Made by a program: the position numbers and the translations under genes
The notes under the pieces: model-generated
What the model was told of the DNA's origin: nothing
Databases searched by the model: none
The model's input: only the letters and a program-made list of their open reading frames with translations
From: JARYGU01 sp033795365
GTDB lineage: Bacteria; Pseudomonadota; Alphaproteobacteria; Rhizobiales; Rhizobiaceae
Direction: 5' to 3'
Assembly: GCA_033795365.1 (NCBI GenBank)
Contig: JARYGU010000005.1
Coordinates: forward strand, 186,001-250,000
DNA length: 64,000 nt
Part shown: piece after piece, positions 43,896-53,521 of the stretch
Layout: every line of letters begins with the position of its first letter
How positions within the stretch are numbered: the stretch's first letter is position 1

Positions 43896-45893
43896 TCAAA
43901 ACTCTTCCCAGCCATCCTGCCGGACGGCTGCCGCCGCTCCCCCTCCGGCAAAGGCATGCGCGATACGGTTCACACTGCGGCGGGCAGGCGACTCGACCGG
44001 CTGCAATCCGGACTCGGCCACGACCAGCCGGGGCTGTGCGGAGACACGGAAGCTTGCGACGAGGCTTGCGAGGCTATCGGCCTCCCCCTTGAGCTTGTGC
44101 GTCGCGGCGGAGGTCTCTTCGACCATGGCGGCATTGTGCTGCGTCATCTGGTCCATCTGGTTGATCGCCGTGCTGATCTCCTGAAGCCCGGTCGACTGTT
44201 CGCTCGCCGCCGTCGCTATCGAGCGGATGTGATCGTTGATCTTCAGGACGCGGCCTTCGATATCCGACAACGAGACTCCGGTCGCCTGGACATATTTCAC
44301 TCCGGCGGCAACCTCGTCGCTGGACTTGGTGATCAGCGCTTTGATGTCCTTGGCAGCGCTCGCCGCACGCTGGGCGAGTTCGCGCACTTCCTGGGCGACG
44401 ACCGCGAAGCCCTTGCCGGCATCGCCGGCGCGCGCCGCCTCGACGCCCGCATTGAGGGCAAGCAGGTTGGTCTGGAAAGCGATCTCGTCGATGACGTTGA
44501 TGATCTGCGTGATCTCCCTCGAGGCCTGCTCGATGCGTCCCATGGCATCGACCGCGTTGCGGACGACGTCGCCGGATTGCTTCGTGCTCCGGGTCGCCTC
44601 GCCGACCATGGCGGTCGCCTCATGGGCACGATCCGTGGAGTTCTTCACCGCTACGGTGATCTCCTCGAGCGCCGCCGAGGTCTCCTCCAGCGCCGCGGCC
44701 TGCTGTTCGGTACGCTTCGAAAGGTCGTCGGAAGCTGTGCGCAGCTCTCCGGAACTCGCATTGATCGAGTCCGTGGAAGCGCGCACTTCGCTCATCGTCC
44801 TTTGCAGCGTCGCGAGCGTATTGTTGACGTTTTCCTGCAGCTCGGCGAAGGCGCCCTGGAACCGGCCCTGCATCGTGTGCGTGAGATCGCCCTCCGCAAG
44901 GGCGGCAATGACGCGGCGGGTCTCTTCGATACCGGCATCCACGCCGGCCACAAGCTCGTTGACGCCTGCCGCAAAGCGATTGAGGTTCTCGTCGGCGTAG
45001 TCCCGCTCTATCCGGCACGTGAAATCTCCCGCCGCGGCCGCATGCACGACCGTTGCAATGCTCGTCTGCAGATCGGCGCTCTTCGCACGCAATGCCTCTT
45101 CCTGCGCATTGAGATCGCGCACGGCCAAGGCATTCCGGCGGAAGACCGCAACCGCCGCCGCCATATCGCCGATCTCGTCCTTGCGGTCGACATAGGGGAT
45201 CTCCGTTTCGAGAACCCCATCGGCGAGCCGCTTCATCGTCTCCGTCACGCGCAGGATCGGCCGGCTCAACTGGCTGGTTGCCATGTAGAAAGCGATGCCT
45301 CCGCCGACCACAAGACCGACACCGACCGTTGCCAGGACGAGAGTCAGCATCATGTTCGCGAAGGAGGCCATCTTGGATTTTATCGCATCGAGGCTCTCGC
45401 GGTCCGCCTGCACCACGGCATCGATCTCCGCCTGGAACGCCTTGCGATTGGCGCGGTTTTCCTCGTTATTTCCCTGTTCGTTGGCGGCAACCGGCGATAC
45501 CTCGGTGCCGAGACGCGCGGTTTCGGAACGAAAGCCGCGAAATTCCTTTGCGCGGGCGACCACCGCGTCGAACGCCTGCGCCTGTTGCTGCGGGATCAGG
45601 GGGCGCCATGTCGCGAGCGTTTGGTCGATCGCGTCCAATTCCTTCAGGATGCCGTCGGCGAACTTTTTCGCCGCCTCGCTCGTCTTCGCGGCGTAGATGC
45701 CACGGGACTCCATCACCACGGCCGTCACCTGACGGTTCAGGTGTTCGCCCAGAAAGGCGCGATCGGCTGCGTTTTCATATTGCCTGAGCTTCTGATCGTA
45801 TTCACCTGCCACGAAAAGCGAGATGGCACCGATCAGGACTGAGATAAGCCCCATGACGGCGACGGTGAGATAGATTTTGCTGCGGATTTTCAA
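43896..45893 (-). CDS. Methyl-accepting chemotaxis protein
   Basis: A 665-residue chemoreceptor. A membrane helix (about residues 6-27), a periplasmic four-helix-type sensor, and a second helix (about 185-210) are followed by HAMP domains and the signalling hairpin with the conserved tip EIAFQTNLLALNAGVEAARAG. The C-terminus ends GWEEF, matching the xWxxF pentapeptide that docks CheR and CheB. I chose the TTG at 45893 (first residues KIRSKIYLT); a TTG at 45920 would add nine residues. The ligand is unknown. No che genes are near. Confidence 0.93.
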   Translation of the reverse strand: MKIRSKIYLTVAVMGLISVLIGAISLFVAGEYDQKLRQYENAADRAFLGEHLNRQVTAVVMESRGIYAAKTSEAAKKFADGILKELDAIDQTLATWRPLIPQQQAQAFDAVVARAKEFRGFRSETARLGTEVSPVAANEQGNNEENRANRKAFQAEIDAVVQADRESLDAIKSKMASFANMMLTLVLATVGVGLVVGGGIAFYMATSQLSRPILRVTETMKRLADGVLETEIPYVDRKDEIGDMAAAVAVFRRNALAVRDLNAQEEALRAKSADLQTSIATVVHAAAAGDFTCRIERDYADENLNRFAAGVNELVAGVDAGIEETRRVIAALAEGDLTHTMQGRFQGAFAELQENVNNTLATLQRTMSEVRASTDSINASSGELRTASDDLSKRTEQQAAALEETSAALEEITVAVKNSTDRAHEATAMVGEATRSTKQSGDVVRNAVDAMGRIEQASREITQIINVIDEIAFQTNLLALNAGVEAARAGDAGKGFAVVAQEVRELAQRAASAAKDIKALITKSSDEVAAGVKYVQATGVSLSDIEGRVLKINDHIRSIATAASEQSTGLQEISTAINQMDQMTQHNAAMVEETSAATHKLKGEADSLASLVASFRVSAQPRLVVAESGLQPVESPARRSVNRIAHAFAGGGAAAAVRQDGWEEF

Positions 45894-46036
45894 TTGCCTG
45901 ACCCCCGGGCATGCCAACAACCAAGCAACCGTCGGAGTTGCTTTAGAATATCCTTATGTTAATCGTTAAAGGTTAAGGACAAATTGAGTGAATAAGGAGC
46001 CGCAGCGGCGGCGATCGTGCCGCAAAGCGAGCGGAA

Positions 46037-46066
46037 TTGACTTTTCCGCACCTTTCCCCTTATAAG
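46037..46066 (+). promoter_or_regulatory. Sigma-70 promoter of rpmH-rnpA-yidC
   Basis: A -35 TTGACT (46037-46042) and a -10 TATAAG (46061-46066) are 18 bases apart, about 114 bases before the rpmH start. Good match for a housekeeping rhizobial promoter. Apart from this, the 286 bases between the receptor gene and rpmH show nothing clear. Confidence 0.6.
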
Positions 46067-46179
46067 CCGCGCACGTTCGGGCAAAAAGCTATCCGTCGCG
46101 GAACAGCCGTGCCATCGAACGTAACGCTCCTTGCTTAAACGCAAACCCAAGAAGGGCCGCACACCGCGGTGTAAAATAA

Positions 46180-46317
46180 ATGTCGAAGCGTACCTACCAA
46201 CCCTCCAAGCTTGTTCGCAAGCGCCGGCATGGTTTCCGTGCCCGCATGGCTACAAAGGGCGGCCAGAAGGTTCTTTCCGCCCGTCGCGCACGTGGCCGCA
46301 AGCGTCTTTCGGCTTGA
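46180..46317 (+). CDS. rpmH: 50S ribosomal protein L34
   Basis: A very basic 45-residue protein reading MSKRTYQPSKLVRKRRHGF at the start and ending RRARGRKRLSA, the unmistakable L34 sequence. It is a component of the large ribosomal subunit. It leads the conserved rpmH-rnpA-yidC cluster, with rnpA starting 32 bases later. Confidence 0.98.
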   Translation: MSKRTYQPSKLVRKRRHGFRARMATKGGQKVLSARRARGRKRLSA

Positions 46318-46349
46318 AGCCGGGCTTGCCCGAAACGAGATGACGGGCA

Positions 46350-46739
46350 ATGACGAAGAATGACAAGAAACCTGCTGTCGGACGGCTGAAAAGCCGCCCG
46401 CAGTTTCTTTTTGTGCGGGACGGCGAGAAACGCAAAGGACCGCTGTTCCTTCTCGAGATGCGTGAACGCGACGAAACGGGCGGTCCGCCCCGCGTCGGTT
46501 TCACCGTCACGAAGAAGCATGGCAACGCCGTCGAGCGCAACCGGATGCGCCGGCGCCTCAAAGAAGCGGTGCGGCTATCTGCCGGGTTTGCAATGGAGCC
46601 CGGATACGACTATGTGATTGTCGCCAGACGCGACGTACTCCATGCGCCCTTTCGGGAACTTGAGGACCGCCTCAGCGACCGCATCCAGAACAGGCAGAAA
46701 CAAAAGAGGCCGGCTTCGGCGGGACCCGGGAAAGAATGA
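46350..46739 (+). CDS. rnpA: Ribonuclease P protein component
   Basis: A 129-residue basic protein, the protein partner of the RNase P RNA for tRNA 5' maturation. The family signature RNRMRRRLKEAVR is near residue 70, and GFTVTKKHGNAVERN precedes it. Its stop overlaps the yidC start (ATGA), so the two are translationally coupled. Confidence 0.96.
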   Translation: MTKNDKKPAVGRLKSRPQFLFVRDGEKRKGPLFLLEMRERDETGGPPRVGFTVTKKHGNAVERNRMRRRLKEAVRLSAGFAMEPGYDYVIVARRDVLHAPFRELEDRLSDRIQNRQKQKRPASAGPGKE

Positions 46740-48526
46740 TGCAGAACAACCGCAATTACTTCGTGGCGATAGCGCTATCCGTGCTGATCCTGATCGCCTG
46801 GCAATTCCTGTACGTCAATCCGAAGATCGAACGGGAACGAATTGCGGCCGAGGCGCAGAAGACGGAGCAGGCCGAACAGGCGACAGGAACGCAGGCGACC
46901 CAGACGCCGGCTGCAGGAACCTCCACCAATGGTTCCGTACCCGCAGGCGCCGCGGAGGGTCGACCGGCTGCGGCAGCGGAGACGGCCCGCGTCGAGATCG
47001 ATACTCCCTCGCTCGAAGGCTCCATCAATCTCACCGGCGCACGCTTCGACGACCTGAAGTTGAAGGACTACCACGTCACCGTCGACAAGACGAGCCCGAT
47101 CATCACGCTGCTCAGCCCCGCCGAGACCGAGCAGGGCTACTTCGCCGAAGTGGGCTATATCGGCAGCGAGACGAGCGGACAGATCCCCGGCCCGCAAACG
47201 GTCTGGACTCAGGAAGGCACCGGCAGGCTTACGCAGTCTACCCCGGTCACGCTCACCTACACCAATGACAAGGGCGTCGTCTTCACCCGGACGATTTCAG
47301 TCGACGAACATTACATGTTTCAGGTGGTCGACAGCATACGCAATGGCAGCGGCGACGCCGTCTCGCTTTCGCCCTACGGCCGGGTGACGCGGTTCTCCAA
47401 GCCCTCCGAACCGAGCATCTACGTGCTGCATGAAGGTTTCATCGGAGTTCTCGGCGAACTCGGGCTGCATGAGGTCAAGTATTCGACCACCGAGGAAGAC
47501 ACCATCGTGGCGCCCGGCAAGGCGACCAGCGGCTGGCTCGGCATCACCGACAAATACTGGGCGACCGCTCTCGTGCCCCCGCAGGCCGCACCGTACGAGA
47601 CGCGCTTTTCGCATTTCACCGACGGCCGCCCGCGCTATCAGGCGGACTACAAGCAGGATGCCGTCAGCATCCCGGCCGGCCAGACGACGGACGTCAAGAC
47701 GCTGCTTTTCGGCGGCGCGAAGGAAGTTCCGGTCATCGACGACTATGAGGTCGCCTATTCCATCCCGCAGTTCGACCTGATGATCGACTGGGGCTGGTTC
47801 TGGTTCTTCACCAAGCCGATGTTCCAGATGATGGACTTCTTCTTCCGCTATTTCGGCAATTTCGGCATCGCCATCCTGATCACGACGATCGTGGTCAAGG
47901 GCATCTTCTTCCCGCTCGCCAACAAGCAATATGCATCCATGGCGAACATGAAGAAGGTTCAGCCGAAGATGGAGGAATTGAAGAAGAAGTTCGGCGACGA
48001 CCGCATGGGGCTGCAGCAGGCGATGATGCAGCTCTACAAGGAGGAAAAGATCAATCCGCTGGCGGGCTGCTGGCCGATCCTTCTGCAGATTCCCGTATTC
48101 TTCGCGCTCTACAAGGTGATCTACGTTACGATCGAGATGCGCCATGCGCCGTTCTTCGGCTGGATTCAGGATCTTTCCGCTCCCGATCCGACTTCGCTCT
48201 TCAACCTGTTCGGCCTTCTGCCCTATGACGTGCCGCACTTCCTGCTGATCGGCGTGTGGCCGCTCGTCATGGGCGTCACCATGTTCCTGCAGATGCGCAT
48301 GAACCCGACGCCGCCGGACCCGACCCAGGCGATGATCTTCACCTGGATGCCGGTGATCTTCACCTTCATGCTCGCGAGCTTCCCCGCAGGCCTCGTCATC
48401 TACTGGGCATGGAACAACCTGCTTTCCATCATCCAGCAGGGGATCATCATGAAGCGCCACGGCGTGAAGATCGAGTTGTTCGACAATCTGAAGGGGCTCT
48501 TCCGGAAAAAGGCGGATACAGCCTGA
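46736..48526 (+). CDS. yidC: Membrane protein insertase YidC
   Basis: Inserts and folds inner-membrane proteins with or without SecYEG. The 596-residue Gram-negative form has an N-terminal anchor helix (about residues 7-25), a large periplasmic domain (about 60-360) and five C-terminal helices with the conserved PLAGCWPILLQIPVFFALYK segment near residue 443 and the NPTPPDPTQAMIF cytoplasmic loop. An ATG at 46739 is an equally possible start. A strong terminator follows. Confidence 0.97.
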   Translation: MMQNNRNYFVAIALSVLILIAWQFLYVNPKIERERIAAEAQKTEQAEQATGTQATQTPAAGTSTNGSVPAGAAEGRPAAAAETARVEIDTPSLEGSINLTGARFDDLKLKDYHVTVDKTSPIITLLSPAETEQGYFAEVGYIGSETSGQIPGPQTVWTQEGTGRLTQSTPVTLTYTNDKGVVFTRTISVDEHYMFQVVDSIRNGSGDAVSLSPYGRVTRFSKPSEPSIYVLHEGFIGVLGELGLHEVKYSTTEEDTIVAPGKATSGWLGITDKYWATALVPPQAAPYETRFSHFTDGRPRYQADYKQDAVSIPAGQTTDVKTLLFGGAKEVPVIDDYEVAYSIPQFDLMIDWGWFWFFTKPMFQMMDFFFRYFGNFGIAILITTIVVKGIFFPLANKQYASMANMKKVQPKMEELKKKFGDDRMGLQQAMMQLYKEEKINPLAGCWPILLQIPVFFALYKVIYVTIEMRHAPFFGWIQDLSAPDPTSLFNLFGLLPYDVPHFLLIGVWPLVMGVTMFLQMRMNPTPPDPTQAMIFTWMPVIFTFMLASFPAGLVIYWAWNNLLSIIQQGIIMKRHGVKIELFDNLKGLFRKKADTA

Positions 48527-48552
48527 CGGGTTCATTCCCCACGAAACGACAG

Positions 48553-48579
48553 AAAGCCCCGCTTTGCCGGGGCTTTTTT
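48553..48579 (+). terminator. Rho-independent terminator after yidC
   Basis: AAAGCCCCG pairs with CGGGGCTTT around a 6-base loop, followed by six T. It ends the rpmH-rnpA-yidC unit, so engB has its own promoter or depends on read-through. Confidence 0.92.
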
Positions 48580-48668
48580 CTGACGACCGCGAGGCATTCC
48601 GGCCTTCGACTTGACAACCGCGGACAAAACCCGGAAGCGGAGCTTCAGGCAAAGGGAAGGCGACAGCG

Positions 48669-49322
48669 ATGACCGACGCGAACTCCACGCAAGACAAACC
48701 GCTTTTCGGCCGGCCCTGGATTTTCATCCGTGGAGTTCCGGCAATGAAATTCCTTCCGCCGGAAGGCCCGCCCGAAGTCGCTTTCGCCGGGCGCTCCAAT
48801 GTCGGAAAATCCTCGCTCATCAACGCGCTCGTCGGACACAAGGGGCTGGCACGCACGTCCAACACGCCGGGGCGCACGCAGGAGCTCAATTATTTCGTGC
48901 CGGAGGGCTACTCCGGAGCGGAAGGCGACCTGCCCCCGATGGCGCTGGTCGACATGCCCGGCTACGGCTATGCGCAGGCTCCAAAGGAGCACGTGGACGC
49001 ATGGACCAAGCTCGTCTTCAACTATCTGCGGGGAAGAGCGACACTCAAACGCGTCTATGTCCTGATCGACAGCCGCCACGGCATCAAGAAGAACGACGAG
49101 GAGGTACTGAGCCTGCTCGACAAGGCGGCGGTCTCCTATCAGCTCGTGCTGACCAAGACGGACAAGATCAAGGAAGCAGGCGTGCCTCGCCTAACTGCGG
49201 AGACGATGGAGAAGATCCGCAAGCGGCCGGCCGCCTATCCCGAGATACTTGCAACGTCATCCGAAAAGGGTGCCGGCCTCGATGAGCTGAGAACGGCGAT
49301 CCTGACCGCGATCCAGCGCTGA
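48669..49322 (+). CDS. engB: Ribosome biogenesis GTP-binding protein YsxC/EngB
   Basis: A 217-residue small GTPase for large-subunit assembly. The G-motifs are in order: G1 AGRSNVGKSSLIN near residue 38, G2 region SNTPGRTQELNYF, G3 DMPGYGYA near residue 97, G4 TKTDK near residue 162. AAGGGAAGG precedes the ATG. It follows yidC as in many alphaproteobacteria, beyond a terminator. Confidence 0.96.
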   Translation: MTDANSTQDKPLFGRPWIFIRGVPAMKFLPPEGPPEVAFAGRSNVGKSSLINALVGHKGLARTSNTPGRTQELNYFVPEGYSGAEGDLPPMALVDMPGYGYAQAPKEHVDAWTKLVFNYLRGRATLKRVYVLIDSRHGIKKNDEEVLSLLDKAAVSYQLVLTKTDKIKEAGVPRLTAETMEKIRKRPAAYPEILATSSEKGAGLDELRTAILTAIQR

Positions 49323-49439
49323 CGGTGGCGCCGGCGGCACTTTCTTATTTCCCGATCCCGGTCATTTGCCGGTCACGCATCGCGCCCTATGTCATTTGCT
49401 GCCGCCAGATGCGGCAGGCAACGCAAAGGGGAGTGTGAC

Positions 49440-49979
49440 ATGTCCGATCTGATCGTTGTGGGTTTTGATACGACCGAGGAAGCCGACAAGGTTCTCCTCA
49501 GACTGAACAATCTGAAAAAGGAATATCTGGTCGACCTGGAGGATGCCGTTGTGGTCGTGCGCGACGGCGAAGGCAAGGTTCACCTGAAGCAGAGCTTCAA
49601 TCTCGCCGCGATCGGCGCCACATCCGGATTGCTCTCCGGCGCTCTGTGGGGCGGCCTCGTCGGCCTTCTCTTCCTCAATCCGCTGGCAGGCTTTGCCATC
49701 GGCGGCGCCTTCGGCGCAGGTGCCGGCGCCCTGTCCGGCTCGCTCTCCGATTACGGCATCGACGACGATTTCATCAAGTCGCTCGGCGAAACGATACCGC
49801 ACAACTCATCCGCACTCTTCATCCTGGTGAGAAAGATCCAGCCGGAAAAGGTGCTGGCGGATCTTGAGGGACTTCAAGGCCGGGTGCTGAAAACTTCGCT
49901 TTCCCCCGAGCAGGAGCAGAGGCTTCAGGCGGCGCTCTCCGCGCCGGCACAAGCCACACCGCAGGCCGGCGCAATCTGA
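49440..49979 (+). CDS. DUF1269 family membrane-associated protein
   Basis: A 179-residue protein of the DUF1269 family. The start MSDLIVVGFDTTEEADKV and the following LVDLEDAVVVVRD are typical. A central glycine- and alanine-rich hydrophobic hairpin (about residues 60-105) probably lies in the membrane, followed by a soluble domain with SALFILVRK and a C-terminal helix. The function of the family is unknown. AAAGGGGAGTGTGAC lies before the ATG. It is convergent with the anti-sigma-like gene, with four bases between the stops. Confidence 0.85.
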   Translation: MSDLIVVGFDTTEEADKVLLRLNNLKKEYLVDLEDAVVVVRDGEGKVHLKQSFNLAAIGATSGLLSGALWGGLVGLLFLNPLAGFAIGGAFGAGAGALSGSLSDYGIDDDFIKSLGETIPHNSSALFILVRKIQPEKVLADLEGLQGRVLKTSLSPEQEQRLQAALSAPAQATPQAGAI

Positions 49980-49983
49980 AAGC

Positions 49984-50745
49984 TCAGAAGCCCGTGATCG
50001 TGCCGGATGCGATCACCTGCCCGGTGGCGGCTCCGGTGGGCGAGCCGCCAAGCGGCTCGGCTGTGACGGAAAGCGCATCGCCGGCAGATATTTTCGCGCG
50101 CATGCGCTGCGGAACGAGGACCGTGCTTTCTCCTGCAGGCGACAGCAGCCCGAGCGAAACCGGCGGCTTTCCGTCGTCGCTCAGCCAGAGCTCCAGCGAC
50201 TTGTCAGGGTCGGTACCGGCGGCCATCGAGGTCAGCTTCAGCTTTCCGCTCTCGCCGTCGTACAGCGCCAGGCCGCCCCCCTCCCCGGAAAGCGTGGAGA
50301 CCAGCGGGAGCTTTCCGCTACGCTGAAAAAACAAGCTACCGCCAGCCACCATGGCGAACAATGTCGCGACTGCGGCCGATGCGATGGCGACGACGCGCCA
50401 AAAGGCCAGCGAATGCCACAGCCCACCCGGGCGGGCGCATATCATGACGGCATCCCGCGGCGGCATCCCGGTGGCGGGACGGACGGAGATATAGGGTGGA
50501 GGCGTCACATAATCTTCTTGGACGACCTCGCAAAGATTGGCCTGCCATCGGTGAACCATCGCCGCGAAGCTGCGATCGCGCAGCAGCCGCGCTTCCACCT
50601 TGCGCCGGTCTTCCACGGAAAGCACCCCAAGCACATATTCGCCGGCGATCACCTCGTCCCGGCGGGGGTCCCTCATTTCTTTGTCGGACGCCGTCATCGG
50701 CTTACCACTCTCTGGTTGCGCGGCTCGTCCGGCCGCCTGCATCAT
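49984..50745 (-). CDS. Anti-sigma factor-like protein (RskA C-terminal type)
   Basis: A 253-residue protein with a cytosolic N-terminal helical domain (VIAGEYVLGVLSVEDRRKVEARL, about residues 32-54, as in anti-sigma proteins of ECF factors), one membrane helix (about 117-138) and a periplasmic beta-rich RskA-type domain with LELWLSDDGKPPVSLG. The usual zinc-binding HxxxCxxC pattern is not seen. Normally an ECF sigma gene precedes such a gene; here the upstream neighbour is divergent argB, so the partner is missing or elsewhere. The start may instead be the ATG at 50697. Confidence 0.8.
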   Translation of the reverse strand: MMQAAGRAAQPESGKPMTASDKEMRDPRRDEVIAGEYVLGVLSVEDRRKVEARLLRDRSFAAMVHRWQANLCEVVQEDYVTPPPYISVRPATGMPPRDAVMICARPGGLWHSLAFWRVVAIASAAVATLFAMVAGGSLFFQRSGKLPLVSTLSGEGGGLALYDGESGKLKLTSMAAGTDPDKSLELWLSDDGKPPVSLGLLSPAGESTVLVPQRMRAKISAGDALSVTAEPLGGSPTGAATGQVIASGTITGF

Positions 50746-50929
50746 CCCTAGTCTGAACCATCACGTCTCACGCGATCATATCGCCATTCGGCTCAGTTGC
50801 CACCGGTCTTCCGGCTTTCATTATCACCTCGTCCCATCTGCCCCGGAAAATACGCATCATTCGGCGTCGGATCATTCCATCGTCACGAAACATGCGTTAA
50901 ACAGGCGCCGACAAATTCACGAGGCCGCC

Positions 50930-51817
50930 ATGTCCGAATCCGAAAGCGAAACCCAGGCACGTCTTCTCGCACAGGCGCTGCCCTTCATGCAGCGTTACGA
51001 GAACAAGACCATCGTCGTCAAATATGGTGGTCATGCGATGGGCAATCCAGAGCTGGGCAAGGCTTTTGCAAGCGATATCGCACTTTTGAAGCAATCGGGC
51101 GTTAATCCTATCGTCGTGCATGGCGGTGGACCGCAGATCGGCGCGATGCTGACCAAGATGGGGATCGAATCGAAGTTCGAAGGCGGGCTTCGCGTAACTG
51201 ACCAGAAAACGGTCGAGATCGTGGAAATGGTGCTTGCGGGTTCGATCAACAAGGAGATCGTCGCGCTCATCAATCAGACCGGCGAATGGGCGATCGGCCT
51301 CTGCGGCAAGGACGGAAACATGGTCTTCGCCGAAAAGGCGAAGAAGACCGTCGTCGATCCGGACAGCAACATCGAACGCATCCTCGATCTCGGCTTCGTC
51401 GGAGAGGTGGTCGAAGTCGACCGCACGCTGCTCGATCTCCTCGCCAAATCGGAAATGATTCCGGTGATCGCGCCGGTGGCGCCCGGCCGCGACGGCCATA
51501 CCTACAACATCAACGCCGACACCTTCGCCGGCGCCATCGCCGGGGCGCTGAGCGCGACCCGCCTGCTCTTCCTCACCGATGTGCCGGGCGTGCTCAACAA
51601 GCAAGGCGAGCTCATCAAAGAGCTGTCCGTCGCCGAGGCCCGCGCGCTCATTAAGGACGGAACGATTTCCGGCGGAATGATCCCGAAGGTCGAGACCTGC
51701 ATCGAAGCGATCAAGGCCGGCGTCCAGGGCGTCGTCATTCTCAACGGCAAGACCGCGCATTCCGTTCTGCTCGAAATCTTCACGGAGCATGGCGCGGGAA
51801 CGCTGCTCGTCCCCTGA
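50930..51817 (+). CDS. argB: Acetylglutamate kinase
   Basis: Phosphorylates N-acetylglutamate in arginine synthesis. The 295-residue amino-acid-kinase-fold protein has VVKYGGHAMG near residue 29, the glycine loop VVHGGGPQIG near residue 62, and the C-terminal SGGMIPKVETC near residue 244. The N-terminal helix (ETQARLLAQALPFM) is typical of the hexameric, arginine-inhibited class. GAGG lies just before the ATG. It is a single gene, separate from argD-argF. Confidence 0.96.
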   Translation: MSESESETQARLLAQALPFMQRYENKTIVVKYGGHAMGNPELGKAFASDIALLKQSGVNPIVVHGGGPQIGAMLTKMGIESKFEGGLRVTDQKTVEIVEMVLAGSINKEIVALINQTGEWAIGLCGKDGNMVFAEKAKKTVVDPDSNIERILDLGFVGEVVEVDRTLLDLLAKSEMIPVIAPVAPGRDGHTYNINADTFAGAIAGALSATRLLFLTDVPGVLNKQGELIKELSVAEARALIKDGTISGGMIPKVETCIEAIKAGVQGVVILNGKTAHSVLLEIFTEHGAGTLLVP

Positions 51818-51828
51818 GCATGAAGGCG

Positions 51829-52746
51829 TCAATGAAACAGCAGTCCGAGGATGCCGCCGACGATCAGCAGGCAGCCGAGCACTTCCATGCGATTGACGCG
51901 CTCATGGAAGAGGAAGAAGGACGCCATGAAGGTAAAGACCAGCTCGATCTGGCCGAGCGCCCGCACATAGGCGACCTGCTGCAAGGTCATGGCCGTGAAC
52001 CAGCAGGCCGACCCGAGCACGCCAGCAAGTCCGACCAGAGCGGACGAGCGCCATGAGCGCACGACCTGCACGATCTCCAGCCTGTCGCTGCCCAGCATCC
52101 ATAAAAGCATGAAGACCGTCTGGAACGTCGTGACGCAGGCAAGCGTGACCGCCGCCGCCATGACGGGCTCCGGGCTGGCGAGCGAGAGCGCGGCCGAGCG
52201 ATAGGCGACTGCCGAAATGCCGAAGACCGCACCCGAGGCGATGCCGATCAGCGCGGTACGTCCCGTGAGCGCGACGAACATGTTTCGCCAGGAAAGCGGC
52301 GTCCGCGCCATGGAAATCATCATCACCCCGATGACGCCGACGACGATGGCGGCAACCGCGCCAGGCACCAGCCGCTCTCCGAGCAGGAGGAAACCGAAGA
52401 TCGCCGCCTGCACGGGTTCCGTCTTCGAATAAGCGGTGCCGACCGCGAAATTGCGCAGGGAGAACAGATGGACGAGCAGGATGGTCGCGAAGATCTGGGC
52501 GAGCCCTCCCACGACCGCCCAGCCGGCGAACTGCAGCCCGAGGCGCGGGAACGAGTAGCCGACGAACCAGTACAGAAAACCGACATAGAGAACCGCCACC
52601 GGAAAGCCGTAGCCGAAGCGCACGAAGCTCGCGCCTCTTGTCCCGAGCGAGCCTTGCAGATGCTTTTGCAGGGCGGAGCGCAGGTTCTGAAGGAAGGCAG
52701 CAGCAATCGTTATGGCTATCCAGGGTTCCATGGCCGCCGGTATCAT
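51829..52746 (-). CDS. EamA/DMT family transporter
   Basis: A 305-residue membrane protein with ten predicted helices in two EamA halves (about 1-145 and 150-305), as in drug/metabolite exporters. Visible segments are GWAVVGGLAQIFATILLV, SKTEPVQAAIFGFLLLGE and ALGQIELVFTFMASFFLFHE; the last two are the paired E-P/E signatures at the end of each half. The substrate cannot be told. It is convergent with argB and divergent from the nucleotidase gene. Confidence 0.88.
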   Translation of the reverse strand: MIPAAMEPWIAITIAAAFLQNLRSALQKHLQGSLGTRGASFVRFGYGFPVAVLYVGFLYWFVGYSFPRLGLQFAGWAVVGGLAQIFATILLVHLFSLRNFAVGTAYSKTEPVQAAIFGFLLLGERLVPGAVAAIVVGVIGVMMISMARTPLSWRNMFVALTGRTALIGIASGAVFGISAVAYRSAALSLASPEPVMAAAVTLACVTTFQTVFMLLWMLGSDRLEIVQVVRSWRSSALVGLAGVLGSACWFTAMTLQQVAYVRALGQIELVFTFMASFFLFHERVNRMEVLGCLLIVGGILGLLFH

Positions 52747-52825
52747 GCGCGGAACACGCGGCCTAGGACGGTTTTGCTACAGATAAGCGTTTTCTTTGCA
52801 GCGCAAGCCATGCCATAAGGCGCCC

Positions 52826-53521
52826 ATGAACGAACGCCCTGAAAAATCCGATTTTGAGCACGTCCGCGACTGGGTCTTCGACCTCGACAACACACTCTAT
52901 CCGCATCACCTCAACCTCTTTGCCCAGATCGACCGCAACATGACGGCCTATGTCTCGGCCTTTCTCGGACTTTCGCGCGAGCAGGCCCGCGAACTGCAGA
53001 AGCGCTACTACAGAGATCACGGCACGACGCTGCAGGGCCTGATGATCCACCATGGCGTTGATCCGGCCGATTTCCTCGAAAAGGCCCATGCGATAGATTA
53101 CGGCGTATTGTCGCCCGATCTGACGCTCGGCGATGCGATCAAGGCGCTGCCGGGGCGCAAGTTCATCTTCACCAACGGCAGCGTGCGCCATGCGGAAATG
53201 GCCGCGCGCGCGCTCGGCATCCTCGACCATTTCGACGACATCTTCGATATCGTCGCCGCCGAGTACGTGCCGAAGCCGGCAGGCAGCACCTATGACAAGT
53301 TCATGGCGCTCCACCGCGTGGACACAGCGCATGCGGCCATGTTCGAGGACCTTCCGCGCAATCTTCTGGTTCCGAAGGCATTGGGCATGAAGACCATCCT
53401 GCTCATGCCGCGCGACGAAAACCATGAATTCGCCGACGCCTGGGAAAAGCGCACCGACGAAGACCGCCATATCGACTACACGACGTCGGACCTGGCGGGC
53501 TTCCTCAACGCCATTCTATAG
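52826..53521 (+). CDS. HAD-family pyrimidine 5'-nucleotidase
   Basis: A 231-residue HAD phosphatase of the SDT1-like pyrimidine 5'-nucleotidase group. Motif I is FDLDNTLYP near residue 20 with the nucleophile aspartate, motif II FTNGSVRHAE near residue 114, motif III lysine in PKPAGSTYDK, and motif IV FEDLPRNLLVPK near residue 173. The helical cap sits between motifs I and II. It probably removes phosphate from UMP or CMP or from non-standard pyrimidine nucleotides. ATG chosen at 52826; an upstream TTG adds ten residues. Confidence 0.88.
   Translation: MNERPEKSDFEHVRDWVFDLDNTLYPHHLNLFAQIDRNMTAYVSAFLGLSREQARELQKRYYRDHGTTLQGLMIHHGVDPADFLEKAHAIDYGVLSPDLTLGDAIKALPGRKFIFTNGSVRHAEMAARALGILDHFDDIFDIVAAEYVPKPAGSTYDKFMALHRVDTAHAAMFEDLPRNLLVPKALGMKTILLMPRDENHEFADAWEKRTDEDRHIDYTTSDLAGFLNAIL

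Noticed and set aside
45894..46350. A chromosome origin near rpmH-rnpA
   Set aside because: In many bacteria this cluster neighbours dnaA and oriC, but no dnaA and no cluster of DnaA boxes (TTATCCACA) is seen here, and rhizobial origins lie elsewhere.
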